Assembly: GCA_965603395.1 (NCBI GenBank)
Contig: CBFDCV010000005.1
Location: 1-34,749 of the forward strand
DNA length: 34,749 bases
Source: CAYSWS01 sp965603395
GTDB lineage: Bacteria > Patescibacteriota > WWE3 > UBA101185 > UBA10185
Direction: 5' to 3'
Shown here: positions 6,598 through 14,206 of the stretch, piece after piece
How positions within the stretch are numbered: position 1 is the stretch's first letter
Layout: every line of letters starts with the position of its first letter
Notes under the pieces: model-generated
Databases searched by the model: none
Seen by the model: only the letters and a program-made list of their open reading frames with translations
What the model was told of the DNA's origin: nothing
Program-made: the position numbers and the translations under genes

Positions 6598-7515
6598 ATG
6601 AAGAAGCTGTTACTCATAGACACCTTTAACTTTTTACACCGTGCCTATCACGCATTACCAAAAACATTAACAGATAAAAATGGGGAGCCAACCAATGCCG
6701 TTTATGGTGTAACTAGCATGCTGATCAGCGTGTTCGATCAGATAAAACCTGATTATGTGGTGGCGGCTATGGACGACGTTGCCCCTACTTTTAGGGTGGA
6801 GGACTTTACCGCTTATAAAGCGCACAGAAAACCAATGGAAAATGATCTTTCTTCCCAGATACCTAAAGTTTTTGAGGTGATCGATGCGTTTGGTGTAAAG
6901 AGGATCAGCTTACCGGGATATGAGGCGGATGATGTGATTGGGACCATGGTTGAGCAATATGGGGATAAAAATACTGAGGTTGTGGTGGTTTCTAATGATA
7001 GGGATTTATGGCAGTTGGTTAAAGGGAATGTGATTGTCATGAGTCCGGGAAAAGGAGGTTTGTCCGAGTGGATTGGTGAGAAGGAGGTGCAAGCTAGGTA
7101 TGGGTTTGGTCCGGATCAGTTAGCTGATTACAAAGGTTTGAGAGGCGATCCTAGTGACAACATTCCGGGAGTTTACGGCATAGGTGAAAAAACTGCCAAA
7201 ATACTCATCAACCAATTCAAAGATATTGATAGTGTTTATAATAATATAGATAAGATTGATAAAAAGGCAGTGAAAGAAAAATTAATCAATGGATACGAAC
7301 AGGCAATTATGAGTAAAAATCTCGCCACCATTATTAGGGACGCTCCGGTTGATACTAGTTTGGAGGAGTGTAGTTACCATGAGGCAAATAAAGAAGGTGT
7401 GAAAGAAGTATTGGAAAAATATAATTTTAAATCGTTGATCAGAAGACTTAATTTAGAGGATGAGAAAAAGTCTAAAGCTAAGGATGTTCCGGAGAGCCAA
7501 ATGAAGTTGTTGTAA
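6598..7515 (+). CDS. Stand-alone 5'-3' exonuclease (Pol I N-terminal FEN-type domain)
   Basis: 305 residues matching only the 5'-nuclease domain of DNA polymerase I, which removes RNA primers and flaps. Landmarks are LLIDTFNFLHRAYHALP at the N-terminus, YKAHRKPM, the acidic metal cluster EADDVIGT and VSNDRDLWQLV, and the helix-hairpin-helix GLRGDPSDNIPGVYGIGEKTA. No polymerase or 3'-5' exonuclease domain follows, and the C-terminal tail is short and lysine-rich. An overlapping ATG at 6591 is in another frame, so the start is the ATG at 6598. It probably shares the ftsH transcript. Confidence 0.93.
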   Translation: MKKLLLIDTFNFLHRAYHALPKTLTDKNGEPTNAVYGVTSMLISVFDQIKPDYVVAAMDDVAPTFRVEDFTAYKAHRKPMENDLSSQIPKVFEVIDAFGVKRISLPGYEADDVIGTMVEQYGDKNTEVVVVSNDRDLWQLVKGNVIVMSPGKGGLSEWIGEKEVQARYGFGPDQLADYKGLRGDPSDNIPGVYGIGEKTAKILINQFKDIDSVYNNIDKIDKKAVKEKLINGYEQAIMSKNLATIIRDAPVDTSLEECSYHEANKEGVKEVLEKYNFKSLIRRLNLEDEKKSKAKDVPESQMKLL

Positions 7516-7535
7516 CCCGTTTGTTGTTGTATACT
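7507..7535 (+). promoter_or_regulatory. Promoter of the receiver-domain gene pair
   Basis: TTGTTG (7507-7512), a 17-base spacer and TATACT (7530-7535). This gives a 5' leader of about 45 bases that contains an AAAGGAGAAG Shine-Dalgarno (7571-7580), unlike most promoters in this window. Confidence 0.55.
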
Positions 7536-7585
7536 TCCCGCAATCTATTGAAATAATACCTTAAAAATATAAAGGAGAAGAGAAG

Positions 7586-7942
7586 ATGGGAATAAAGATC
7601 GCAATTGTTGATGACTCAGTCGTAGTTATGGATTCTTTGAAACTTACTTTACCTGCATTTTTAGAAGGGAGTGAGGTTTTTACAAGCTATCCGGATGGTG
7701 TAGAGAAGTTCATAAATGATGCGGACGTTTTTCTGGTAGATTACAATATGTATATTCCCGGTCCTGAGGTAGTCAGAACCATCAGAGCTATCCGTCCTGA
7801 CGTTAAAATTATTGGATGGAGTACGAAACTTGATAGTGAAAAAAAGGAGGAGTTTGAAGAAGCCGGTGCAGATTTAGTGATCTCGAAGAGTTTAAGCATC
7901 AAACAGTTAGCCACCTTAATAAAATCTTTACTGTGGGAATAA
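7586..7942 (+). CDS. Single-domain response regulator (CheY-like receiver)
   Basis: 118 residues, one receiver domain and nothing else. Acidic pair D9-D10 (IVDDS), phospho-acceptor D52 in FLVDYNMYIPGP, Ser79 at the Thr/Ser switch position (IIGWST) and K101 (ISKS). There is no output domain and no histidine kinase in the window, so it is an orphan receiver, perhaps a phosphate relay or protein-protein switch. A strong Shine-Dalgarno (AGGAG, 6 to 9 bases before ATG) precedes it. The second receiver gene starts 20 bases after its stop, and the pair looks like a tandem duplication. Confidence 0.9.
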   Translation: MGIKIAIVDDSVVVMDSLKLTLPAFLEGSEVFTSYPDGVEKFINDADVFLVDYNMYIPGPEVVRTIRAIRPDVKIIGWSTKLDSEKKEEFEEAGADLVISKSLSIKQLATLIKSLLWE

Positions 7943-7962
7943 CATACCCGGGGAGGGAAAAC

Positions 7963-8376
7963 ATGAGAGGAATCGCTGTTGTAATTGATGACGACTTGGA
8001 AGTACTGACCGCCGTAGCAACTGTAATGGAAGTGCAGGCTGAGGATGTAACACTTTTTACTTTTATTCCGGAGCCCCGGAACGTGTACCCCAAGAACACA
8101 AACGTGTTTGTAGTTGATTTTGACATGGTGTACACATCAGGTCCTAAAGCGGTTAGTGAGATTAGAAAGGATTATCCGGAAGCTTGGATTGTTGGGTGGG
8201 GCGTGTCTTCAAGAGACCCGGAAGCTACGGATGAGATGATTGAATTTTTTAACGCGGGGGCTAATCAGGTTATCGACAAATACGTAGAAAACGTGGCCAC
8301 GGTTGTTAAAACGCTATTGAAAACAGAATTTAAGAAAATAGGTACTTTGCATCCAAGCACACAGTTTGGTTGGTAA
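7963..8376 (+). CDS. Second single-domain receiver protein
   Basis: 137 residues from the ATG at 7963, preceded by GGGGAGGG. An upstream in-frame TTG at 7933 is inside the previous gene and is less likely. The receiver fold has acidic residues D9-D11, phospho-acceptor D52 (VVDFDMVYTSGP) and K106 (IDKYV). At the Ser/Thr switch position it has Gly80 (IVGWGV), so phosphorylation signalling may differ from the first copy. The motif G-P after D52 and the GW strand end are shared by both proteins, supporting a duplication. A long hairpin closes the operon. Confidence 0.87.
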   Translation: MRGIAVVIDDDLEVLTAVATVMEVQAEDVTLFTFIPEPRNVYPKNTNVFVVDFDMVYTSGPKAVSEIRKDYPEAWIVGWGVSSRDPEATDEMIEFFNAGANQVIDKYVENVATVVKTLLKTEFKKIGTLHPSTQFGW

Positions 8377-8383
8377 CTTACCG

Positions 8384-8423
8384 TATACCCTCTGGGGCTT
8401 CCCCCAAACCAGAGGGTATATTT
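8384..8423 (+). terminator. Terminator-like hairpin after the receiver pair
   Basis: Perfect 12-bp stem TATACCCTCTGG/CCAGAGGGTATA (8384-8395/8409-8420) starting 8 bases after the stop. The T-run is weak (TTT), so it may be a 3'-end stabiliser as well as a terminator. Confidence 0.7.
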
Positions 8424-8438
8424 ACAACGTGAGTACAT

Positions 8439-8451
8439 CGAACGAAGTGAG
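8439..8451 (-). repeat. Short dispersed repeat CTCACTNCRTTCG, copy 4
   Basis: Reads CTCACTTCGTTCG on the minus strand, identical to the copy at 1769. It ends one base before the -10 hexamer of nth, in the position of promoter spacer DNA. Confidence 0.6.
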
Positions 8452-8452
8452 A

Positions 8453-8458
8453 TATAAT
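8453..8458 (+). promoter_or_regulatory. -10 element for a leaderless nth transcript
   Basis: TATAAT ends 7 bases before the ATG at 8466, so the predicted transcription start coincides with the start codon. No Shine-Dalgarno is seen. Confidence 0.65.
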
Positions 8459-8465
8459 TTTTTAT

Positions 8466-9125
8466 ATGAACAAAAAAGAAAAAGCACAAGAAGTAGCCCG
8501 TTTACTAAAAGAAAACCATCCAAATCCAAAAACAGAACTTAACCATGATACTGAAACCGACTTAGTAATTGCAGTTATGTTATCCGCCCAGACTACAGAC
8601 AAAAAAGTAAACGAAGTCACCGCCAAACTTTTTAAAAAATACAAAACTTGGGAAGACTACGCCAACGCAGATCTAGAAGAACTACGTCAATATATTCGAC
8701 AAGTAAATTTTCACAAAGGAAAAGCTGACAGGATAATCAAAGCTGCCAAATTAATACTGGCTGACTTTACCGGAAAAACCCCCAAGGACATAAAAAATTT
8801 AATAAGCATACCCGGAGTAGCTAGAAAAAGTGCTAATGTGATTCAGCAAGAACTTTGGGATATTTCAGAGGGGATAGTGGTAGACACTCATGTGACTAGG
8901 GTAAGCAACCGTTTAGAACTAACAACTCACGCAAACGCGGTAAAAATCGAAAAAGATCTCATGGAGATTTTTCCCAAAGAAACATGGAGAAACATCTCAG
9001 GAGCGTTGGTTATGCACGGAAGATATGTGTGTAAAGCCAGAAAACCTGAATGCGAAAATTGCGCGTTGAGTGAAATATGCCCGTCCGCCTACACTTTTAA
9101 TTTTACTCCGGGAACAATTGAATAA
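8466..9125 (+). CDS. nth: Endonuclease III (DNA glycosylase/AP lyase)
   Basis: 219 residues, standard length. It removes oxidised pyrimidines and cleaves abasic sites in base-excision repair. Motifs: MLSAQTTDKKVN, the helix-hairpin-helix LISIPGVARKSANVI with the catalytic Lys, the catalytic Asp in VVDTHVTRVSNRL, and a [4Fe-4S] site with C-x6-C-x2-C-x5-C spacing (VCKARKPECENCALSEICP). Its 3' end overlaps the convergent DsbA-like gene by 23 bases. Confidence 0.96.
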   Translation: MNKKEKAQEVARLLKENHPNPKTELNHDTETDLVIAVMLSAQTTDKKVNEVTAKLFKKYKTWEDYANADLEELRQYIRQVNFHKGKADRIIKAAKLILADFTGKTPKDIKNLISIPGVARKSANVIQQELWDISEGIVVDTHVTRVSNRLELTTHANAVKIEKDLMEIFPKETWRNISGALVMHGRYVCKARKPECENCALSEICPSAYTFNFTPGTIE

Positions 9126-10152
9126 ACTTATCAGCTAGCTTATTAATCATGATGCTAGCCCGGGCAACATTTCCCTCATTCCTATAAGTCCAAAGCCCAA
9201 CATCTCTAAGTCTTAGTCTGAATTCAAAAGATTCTCCTGCCTTTATCACAAAAGGCTGCATGAGTTCTTCATAATCCTGCTTGATTTGAACAAAGGTTAT
9301 GTCCTCGTCAGAATTATTTGTCCATCTAATGAGCTGCCCCGCGTAGGCTTGAGCGTTTCTGGGTTTAAAATTCTCACCGATAAACTCAATTTCTTTAACA
9401 CCAAACCTTTCATCTACAGCGTCATACACTTCTGTATACGACTGTTGGATTTCCACTTCTTTTTTAACTTCTTTCTGCTCCTTAATTTCCCTGGTATCTA
9501 CGTTTTTTTCTATTAGCATTTGTTCGATTTGAAATCTAAGATCCTCGGGTCCTGTTAACTCAAGTTGTCTGCCATTTAAGAAAAAGGTTGGAGTAGCGTT
9601 TATACCAATCCTGTTACTGTAACCAACATCTTTTTGTACCTGTTGTCTTATTCCCTCGTCATTGTAATCCTGTCTTAGTTTTTCCAAGTCCATTCCAAAA
9701 AGATCTGCATACCTGACAAAATCTCCCTCTTGATACTCCTCGGGATTTTCGTACAAAACATCAATGTATTCCCAAAACAAACCTTGATTACCAGCTGCTT
9801 GAGCGGCCCAGGCTGCTTGATCGGCATTTTTGTGTATTGGTAGAGGGAAGTGTCTTATAGCCCACCTTAGTTGCTCAGGGTATGTATCAGATATCTCTTT
9901 CATAACCGGGTGGTACGCGCTGCAAGCGGGGCACCCAAAGTCCGTAAATTCAACAATGGTTATTTGCGCATCAAAAGGACCTTTGATGTTTGTGTGCTCA
10001 GCTATTAATTCCTGCTGATCTGTTTCAATCAGATCCGGTTTGGTAGGTGGTCTAAGCTGGGAAGTCAAAATAATAAATAAAAATATACCAACAGTAACCA
10101 TACCTATTAAAAAAACAGGCATGTTTCTTCGAAATAAAGCTTTCAGATCCAT
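9103..10152 (-). CDS. Membrane-anchored DsbA-like thiol oxidoreductase with C-terminal cupredoxin-like domain
   Basis: 349 residues. An N-terminal anchor (about 11-31, MPVFLIGMVTVGIFLFIILT) would place the rest outside the membrane. The DsbA/thioredoxin domain (about 55-215) has active site C74-P-A-C77 (FGCPACSAYHPV) and the cis-Pro loop ATPTFFLNG (T187-P188), consistent with disulfide formation in exported proteins. After a charged linker (about 215-250), residues about 265-340 look like a cupredoxin beta-barrel (AGQLIRWTNNSDEDITF, then KAGESFEFRL, then GLWTYRNEGN). No His/Cys/Met copper ligands are visible there. A -10-like TTATAT lies 7 bases before the ATG. Confidence 0.88.
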   Translation of the reverse strand: MDLKALFRRNMPVFLIGMVTVGIFLFIILTSQLRPPTKPDLIETDQQELIAEHTNIKGPFDAQITIVEFTDFGCPACSAYHPVMKEISDTYPEQLRWAIRHFPLPIHKNADQAAWAAQAAGNQGLFWEYIDVLYENPEEYQEGDFVRYADLFGMDLEKLRQDYNDEGIRQQVQKDVGYSNRIGINATPTFFLNGRQLELTGPEDLRFQIEQMLIEKNVDTREIKEQKEVKKEVEIQQSYTEVYDAVDERFGVKEIEFIGENFKPRNAQAYAGQLIRWTNNSDEDITFVQIKQDYEELMQPFVIKAGESFEFRLRLRDVGLWTYRNEGNVARASIMINKLADKFIQLFPE

Positions 10153-10204
10153 AATAAAAATATAATAAATTGATAACCTCGGAGTTTATTTTAGCACATA
10201 GTTG

Positions 10205-11167
10205 TTATAAGGCTTGGGCAAGCTTTTCTATTTCCTGCCTGGTTTTTAAGCCGTGCACAGCTCCCACCTCTCTAATCACGCTTGAGGAGTTGATGGTGCC
10301 CCAGAGAAGAGCTTCTTTGAGAGACTTACCATGGGATAAAGCAGCTACAAAACTAGCGGCAAATGAATCTCCGGCACCTGTTTTGTCCATGATGGGTTGG
10401 TTTAGTTCATAGGCAGGTATTTTTATCAACTCTTTGCCGTCATGCGCGGAAGCTCCTTTGTTTCCCTCAGTAATGACCGTTAATTTTGGTCCCAGTTTCT
10501 GCAACTTTAAGTGCATGTTCTCTAAGGATCCGTCGCCCACAAAATTTTCAGCCTCGTCTATGTTTAAAAATAAAACATGCGTGACTTCTAAGATATTTTT
10601 TATTCCTTTTAGACCCGCTCTCACGTGGAAAGTTCCCGGATTAAAGGCTGTGCCTATGTCCGGATTGTTTTTTATGTACTCCACTAAGTCTTTTTGGAAC
10701 GATTCAAAGCCCGGTCCTACGGAAGTGTAGTAGACCCATTTAGGTTTCGGCCAATCGTGTATGCGATAGGGGCGTTTTTCGTGGTGGGAAAAGATGGTTC
10801 TTTCTCCCTGGTAAACAATGACAGGGTGAACACCTGTGAGGGAGTTTTTGTTTCTGTGCAGAAATTTAGTGGATATGCCTTCCTCTGCCAACTCTTTTTC
10901 TATGCGGTCTGCTTCTTCGTCGTCACCCATTTCAGTATAAATTGCAGTGTTAAGACCAAGTTTTGTGGCCCCAATGGAAACATTAACAGCGTTACCCGCT
11001 ATGTTACTCATCACACCTTTAACAGGAATTTTACTACCGTGATAAAAACAGATTTTTGGATGGTCCGGATCTTTGTCTTCTGAGACTTCCTTACCCTCAA
11101 CCTTCATGTAAAGGTCAATGCATACGTCTCCTATGGTAAGTAGATCTAAAGAGTTATTTTTTTCCAC
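10205..11167 (-). CDS. PfkB-family carbohydrate kinase
   Basis: About 320 residues. It phosphorylates a sugar or nucleoside with ATP in the cytoplasm; the exact substrate is unknown. Seen: N-terminal LLTIGDVCIDLY, the PfkB site-1 segment NIAGNAVNVSIGATKLGLN, and the site-2 anion-hole motif DKTGAGDSFAASF near the C-terminus. I chose the GTG at 11167, which starts the protein just before the domain; a TTG at 11182 would add 5 residues. It overlaps the transketolase C-terminal gene by 14 bases, so it belongs to the pentose phosphate operon and a sugar substrate is likely. Confidence 0.9.
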   Translation of the reverse strand: MEKNNSLDLLTIGDVCIDLYMKVEGKEVSEDKDPDHPKICFYHGSKIPVKGVMSNIAGNAVNVSIGATKLGLNTAIYTEMGDDEEADRIEKELAEEGISTKFLHRNKNSLTGVHPVIVYQGERTIFSHHEKRPYRIHDWPKPKWVYYTSVGPGFESFQKDLVEYIKNNPDIGTAFNPGTFHVRAGLKGIKNILEVTHVLFLNIDEAENFVGDGSLENMHLKLQKLGPKLTVITEGNKGASAHDGKELIKIPAYELNQPIMDKTGAGDSFAASFVAALSHGKSLKEALLWGTINSSSVIREVGAVHGLKTRQEIEKLAQAL

Positions 11168-12152
11168 GGGCAGATAGAACAAAACTTTTTACTTTATCAA
11201 CAACGTCTTTTTGGCTTAGCTTGTGCTTTTCTAGCAGTTCTTGATAACCTCCAGATTCGCCAAAAACATCATTTATGCCCATCTTGTGGACAAGTACCGG
11301 GGCTTTTTCGGACAGTAGTTCAGTCACAGCGCTTCCCATGCCTGCCGCTACTTGGTGTTCTTCTATTGTGAGTACTTTTTTAGTTTTTAGGGCCGATTTT
11401 GTTAACGCGTCTTCATCTAGTGGTTTTATAGTATGTAAATTAATTACCTCAGCCTTGATTCTATGCTTTAATCCAAGCTCTCTGGCTGCTTTTAATACTT
11501 CATAAACGATTGGTCCGCTAGAAATTAAAGTAATATCTTCGCCTTTTTTCAAAATTTGGGCTTTTCCTATATCGAAAGGAGTGTTCTTGGTGGTGAAGAC
11601 GGGGGACTCCTGCCTAAAAAATCTTAAATAGAAAGGTCCTTTTATCGCTGCAGACGCTAATACAGCTTTTTGGGCTTGGTGATAGTCAGCAGGAGAGATC
11701 ACGGTCATACAGGGAAGGACTCTGGCCAGAGCAATATCTTCCAGCCCCTGATGTGTGGCACCGTCTCTATCAGCTGACAAACCGGCGTGGGTGCTGGCTA
11801 TTTTTACATTTGCTCCCGTATAACAAACAGAGATCCTGATCTGTTCCCAGTTTCTACCAGGACTAAAAGTTGCAAAAGAAGTGATGAAAGGCACCTTGCC
11901 GCTTAAGGCCAAGCCGGCACCTACACCAGCCATATTTTGCTCAGCCACTCCCATCTGCACAAACCTTTTAGGAAACTCCTTAGCAAATTTGTGTGTTCTG
12001 GTGGACTCCATCAGATCAGCGGTCAAAACCACCACATCTTTGTTTTTCTTGCCCAACTCAACCAATGCATCTCCCAAACCATTTCTGGTAGAGTCAGTCC
12101 TTATATTAGCGTTAAAAACATTTTGATTTAGTTTGAGGTTGTTGTTAAGCAT
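11154..12152 (-). CDS. tktC: Transketolase, C-terminal subunit (pyrimidine-binding and C-terminal domains)
   Basis: 332 residues. With its partner at 12669-13547 it makes a complete transketolase, which moves two-carbon units between sugar phosphates. It holds the Pyr domain with VVVLTADLMEST, the catalytic Glu in MGVAEQNMAGVGAGLALSG, GRNWEQIRISVCY and STHAGLSADRDGATHQGLED. The C-terminal domain includes KVLTIEEHQVAAGMGSAV. Its ATG overlaps the upstream stop as TAATG, so translation is coupled to the small gene between the two halves. Confidence 0.95.
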   Translation of the reverse strand: MLNNNLKLNQNVFNANIRTDSTRNGLGDALVELGKKNKDVVVLTADLMESTRTHKFAKEFPKRFVQMGVAEQNMAGVGAGLALSGKVPFITSFATFSPGRNWEQIRISVCYTGANVKIASTHAGLSADRDGATHQGLEDIALARVLPCMTVISPADYHQAQKAVLASAAIKGPFYLRFFRQESPVFTTKNTPFDIGKAQILKKGEDITLISSGPIVYEVLKAARELGLKHRIKAEVINLHTIKPLDEDALTKSALKTKKVLTIEEHQVAAGMGSAVTELLSEKAPVLVHKMGINDVFGESGGYQELLEKHKLSQKDVVDKVKSFVLSARGKK

Positions 12153-12676
12153 TAATTACACTCCTTAACTTCTTTAACTCTTTCAAACCCCACTTTTAAG
12201 CTGGTGATGTCTATAGCTACCAAATCAACTGCCACATTACTATTGTGGATAACTTCACAGGTATTTCCCGGCTCGGTTTCCCTGACTGAGACCAGCAAAG
12301 TATTACTATCTTTATCTTCGTACAATTTTCTGATTTTAATTGTGTGCCCCTCAATCTCATTTACGCTTGTTGAGACTCCCAATAACATTTCTTTATTAAA
12401 ATCAATGTCCTCTCTTACCAACAGATAGCCGGATTCATCCACGTAGTTTAGAAACCGGATCAACTCTTCCTCACTAGTAATGACCAAACGCTGCTTATCG
12501 AGCTCTTTTTCAGTGTAAGCTGTGGTGGGAAAGCCGTTTATCCTTCTTACTTCAAGCCTTTTATCTAGCTGGAACAAAGCACTGTCGCTTAGGAAAACAA
12601 AGTAAATGGTAATGATTAAACCAATCAAAATAAAAAGAGGCATAAGATTAATTTTTTTATTCGATTTCTTATTCAT
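12152..12676 (-). CDS. Membrane-anchored protein with PrcB-C-like domain, inside the split transketolase operon
   Basis: 174 residues. One N-terminal membrane helix (about 11-29, LMPLFILIGLIITIYFVFL) is followed by an extracytoplasmic domain. The second half (DFNKEMLLGVSTSVNEIEGH, then IKIRKLYEDKDSN, then SVRETEPGNTCEVIH) resembles the PrcB C-terminal domain. Two Cys in the last ~40 residues could form a disulfide. It overlaps tktN by 8 bases (ATGAATAA) and tktC by one base. The function is unknown, and nothing in it points to sugar metabolism. The PrcB similarity is from pattern memory and is tentative. Confidence 0.75.
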   Translation of the reverse strand: MNKKSNKKINLMPLFILIGLIITIYFVFLSDSALFQLDKRLEVRRINGFPTTAYTEKELDKQRLVITSEEELIRFLNYVDESGYLLVREDIDFNKEMLLGVSTSVNEIEGHTIKIRKLYEDKDSNTLLVSVRETEPGNTCEVIHNSNVAVDLVAIDITSLKVGFERVKEVKECN

Positions 12677-13547
12677 AAACGTTTTTTATCCTTCCTTTTA
12701 GGGTTCTAAGTTGTTTTAAGGCTTTGGCGGCCTCAGTTTTATTAGGGGGCTTGCCATGCCAGGCAAATTTGTTTTCCATGAAATCCACTCCTTTACCGGG
12801 AACGGTGTGGGCAATGATAACGGTTGGCCTTTGCGTGACTGCTTTAGCTGTGGTACAGGCATTTATAAATTCCTCTATATTGTGCCCATCAATTTCCAGC
12901 ACCAGCCAGTTGAAAGCTTCCAGCTTTTCTCTGAGATTTTCTAAAGGCATGATATTTTCTGTGTAACCGTCAATTTGTATATTGTTCCTGTCGATTATCC
13001 AGGTGATTCTATTTAGTTTTTGGTTTGGTGCGAACATGGCTGCTTCCCAGATTTGGCCCTCATTGAGTTCCCCGTCACTGGTCATGCAGTAGGTTCTGTA
13101 TGGTTTATTATCCATTTTGCCGGCTAGGGCCATGCCTACTGCTAAAGAGAGCCCCTGTCCTAAAGGCCCACCGGTATTTTCTATGCCCGGTAGGGAGTTG
13201 TAGCGAGGGTGGCCTTGAAGGTTCGAATCAATTTTTCTTAGATCCCAAAGCTCCTTTTTAGGAAAAAAGCCCTTTTTGTATAAAGCGGCATACCAAATGG
13301 GGCAAATATGGCCGTTAGACAGCACAAAACGGTCTCTAAGAGGCATATTAGGCTTTTGGGGGTTTATTTTCAGGATGTGAAAGTACAGCGTAGCAAAGAG
13401 GTCTGCAGTGCCTAAGGAACCCGCGCTGTGGCCGGATTTGGCGTTGAGAAGCATGTCAATTACCAGCTTTCTTAGCTCATTAGCTATTTTTTCCAACTCT
13501 TGGATATTTTTCACTTCTGGTTTTTTGGTGGGTTTTTTCTTGGGCAT
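12669..13547 (-). CDS. tktN: Transketolase, N-terminal subunit (TPP-binding domain)
   Basis: 292 residues. Visible: GHSAGSLGTADLFATLYF, NTGGPLGQGLSLAVGMAL, and the thiamine diphosphate/Mg motif SDGELNEGQIWEA ending in the IIDRNNIQIDG segment. It starts with a Lys/Pro-rich tail. The split into two genes is common in archaea and many bacteria, but here another gene lies between the halves. A TATACT hexamer ends 7 bases before the ATG, so it is probably leaderless. Confidence 0.95.
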   Translation of the reverse strand: MPKKKPTKKPEVKNIQELEKIANELRKLVIDMLLNAKSGHSAGSLGTADLFATLYFHILKINPQKPNMPLRDRFVLSNGHICPIWYAALYKKGFFPKKELWDLRKIDSNLQGHPRYNSLPGIENTGGPLGQGLSLAVGMALAGKMDNKPYRTYCMTSDGELNEGQIWEAAMFAPNQKLNRITWIIDRNNIQIDGYTENIMPLENLREKLEAFNWLVLEIDGHNIEEFINACTTAKAVTQRPTVIIAHTVPGKGVDFMENKFAWHGKPPNKTEAAKALKQLRTLKGRIKNVYE

Positions 13548-13554
13548 TAAAGTT

Positions 13555-13583
13555 AGTATATCAGAAGAGTAAAAAGGGAAGAA
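13555..13583 (-). promoter_or_regulatory. Promoter of the tktN-prcB-like-tktC-pfkB operon
   Basis: On the minus strand: TTCTTC (13583-13578), a 17-base spacer and TATACT (13560-13555), 7 bases before the tktN ATG. The predicted mRNA is leaderless. Confidence 0.55.
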
Positions 13584-13624
13584 CCTAGTTTTTTGTTACA
13601 CCCATTTTTCATCATTGTGGATAA

Positions 13625-14206
13625 CTACTTTGGTTGATTAAAGCTCTGTAAAAACTCCAACGCTTCTTCAGCAGAGTGACAAATTCTCATCATATTCTCT
13701 TCACCATGATCCAAAAGCATATAAGTCTTAATGAAGTTAATATATTCTTTCCAAAAATCTCCAAACAACACTATAGGTTTGCTTTCAGGGTAGTGAATCC
13801 AGGAACTGATCCAAGTCATACCAAGCTCGCTTAAAGTGCCGATACTGCCATTAAAAACAATATGAGCATCAGTAGTTTGCAGCATGACCTTAGTACGGTC
13901 AAAATAGTCTAGGGTAATGATTTCGTAGTCAAGCTTATTATTTATATCGACACCTTCATAGTGCCTCTTAACGTTGCTGGGGTGATAGGTGATGGCCACC
14001 ACATTTCCGCCGCCTGCATGGGCGCCCTCGGTAGAAGCCCTCATGACACCGGGACCGCCGCCGTTTATCACATCAAAACCATTTTCCGCCAATAGTTTAG
14101 CTGTGTCATAAGCTCCTGTATAAGGAAGATCCCCCTCCTGCCATCCGGCACCGCCTAAAAAGGCAACTTTCTTAACTTTTGTACTTCTTGGTTTTGTGTC
14201 AAACAT
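13625..14206 (-). CDS. LOG-family (lysine-decarboxylase-like) nucleotide phosphoribohydrolase homologue
   Basis: 193 residues, Rossmann-like LOG/YgdH/DprA superfamily. Typical enzymes cleave nucleoside 5'-monophosphates to base and ribose 5-phosphate. Motifs: GGAGWQEGD, NGGGPGVMRASTEGAHAGGG, YFDRTKVMLQTTDAHIVF and the second motif NGSIGTLSELG, where the usual PGGxGTxxE has lost PGG but keeps G-T-x-x-E. It overlaps rpe by 8 bases, so it is part of the pentose phosphate run. Release of ribose 5-phosphate would fit that context. The altered motif leaves the activity uncertain. Confidence 0.82.
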   Translation of the reverse strand: MFDTKPRSTKVKKVAFLGGAGWQEGDLPYTGAYDTAKLLAENGFDVINGGGPGVMRASTEGAHAGGGNVVAITYHPSNVKRHYEGVDINNKLDYEIITLDYFDRTKVMLQTTDAHIVFNGSIGTLSELGMTWISSWIHYPESKPIVLFGDFWKEYINFIKTYMLLDHGEENMMRICHSAEEALEFLQSFNQPK

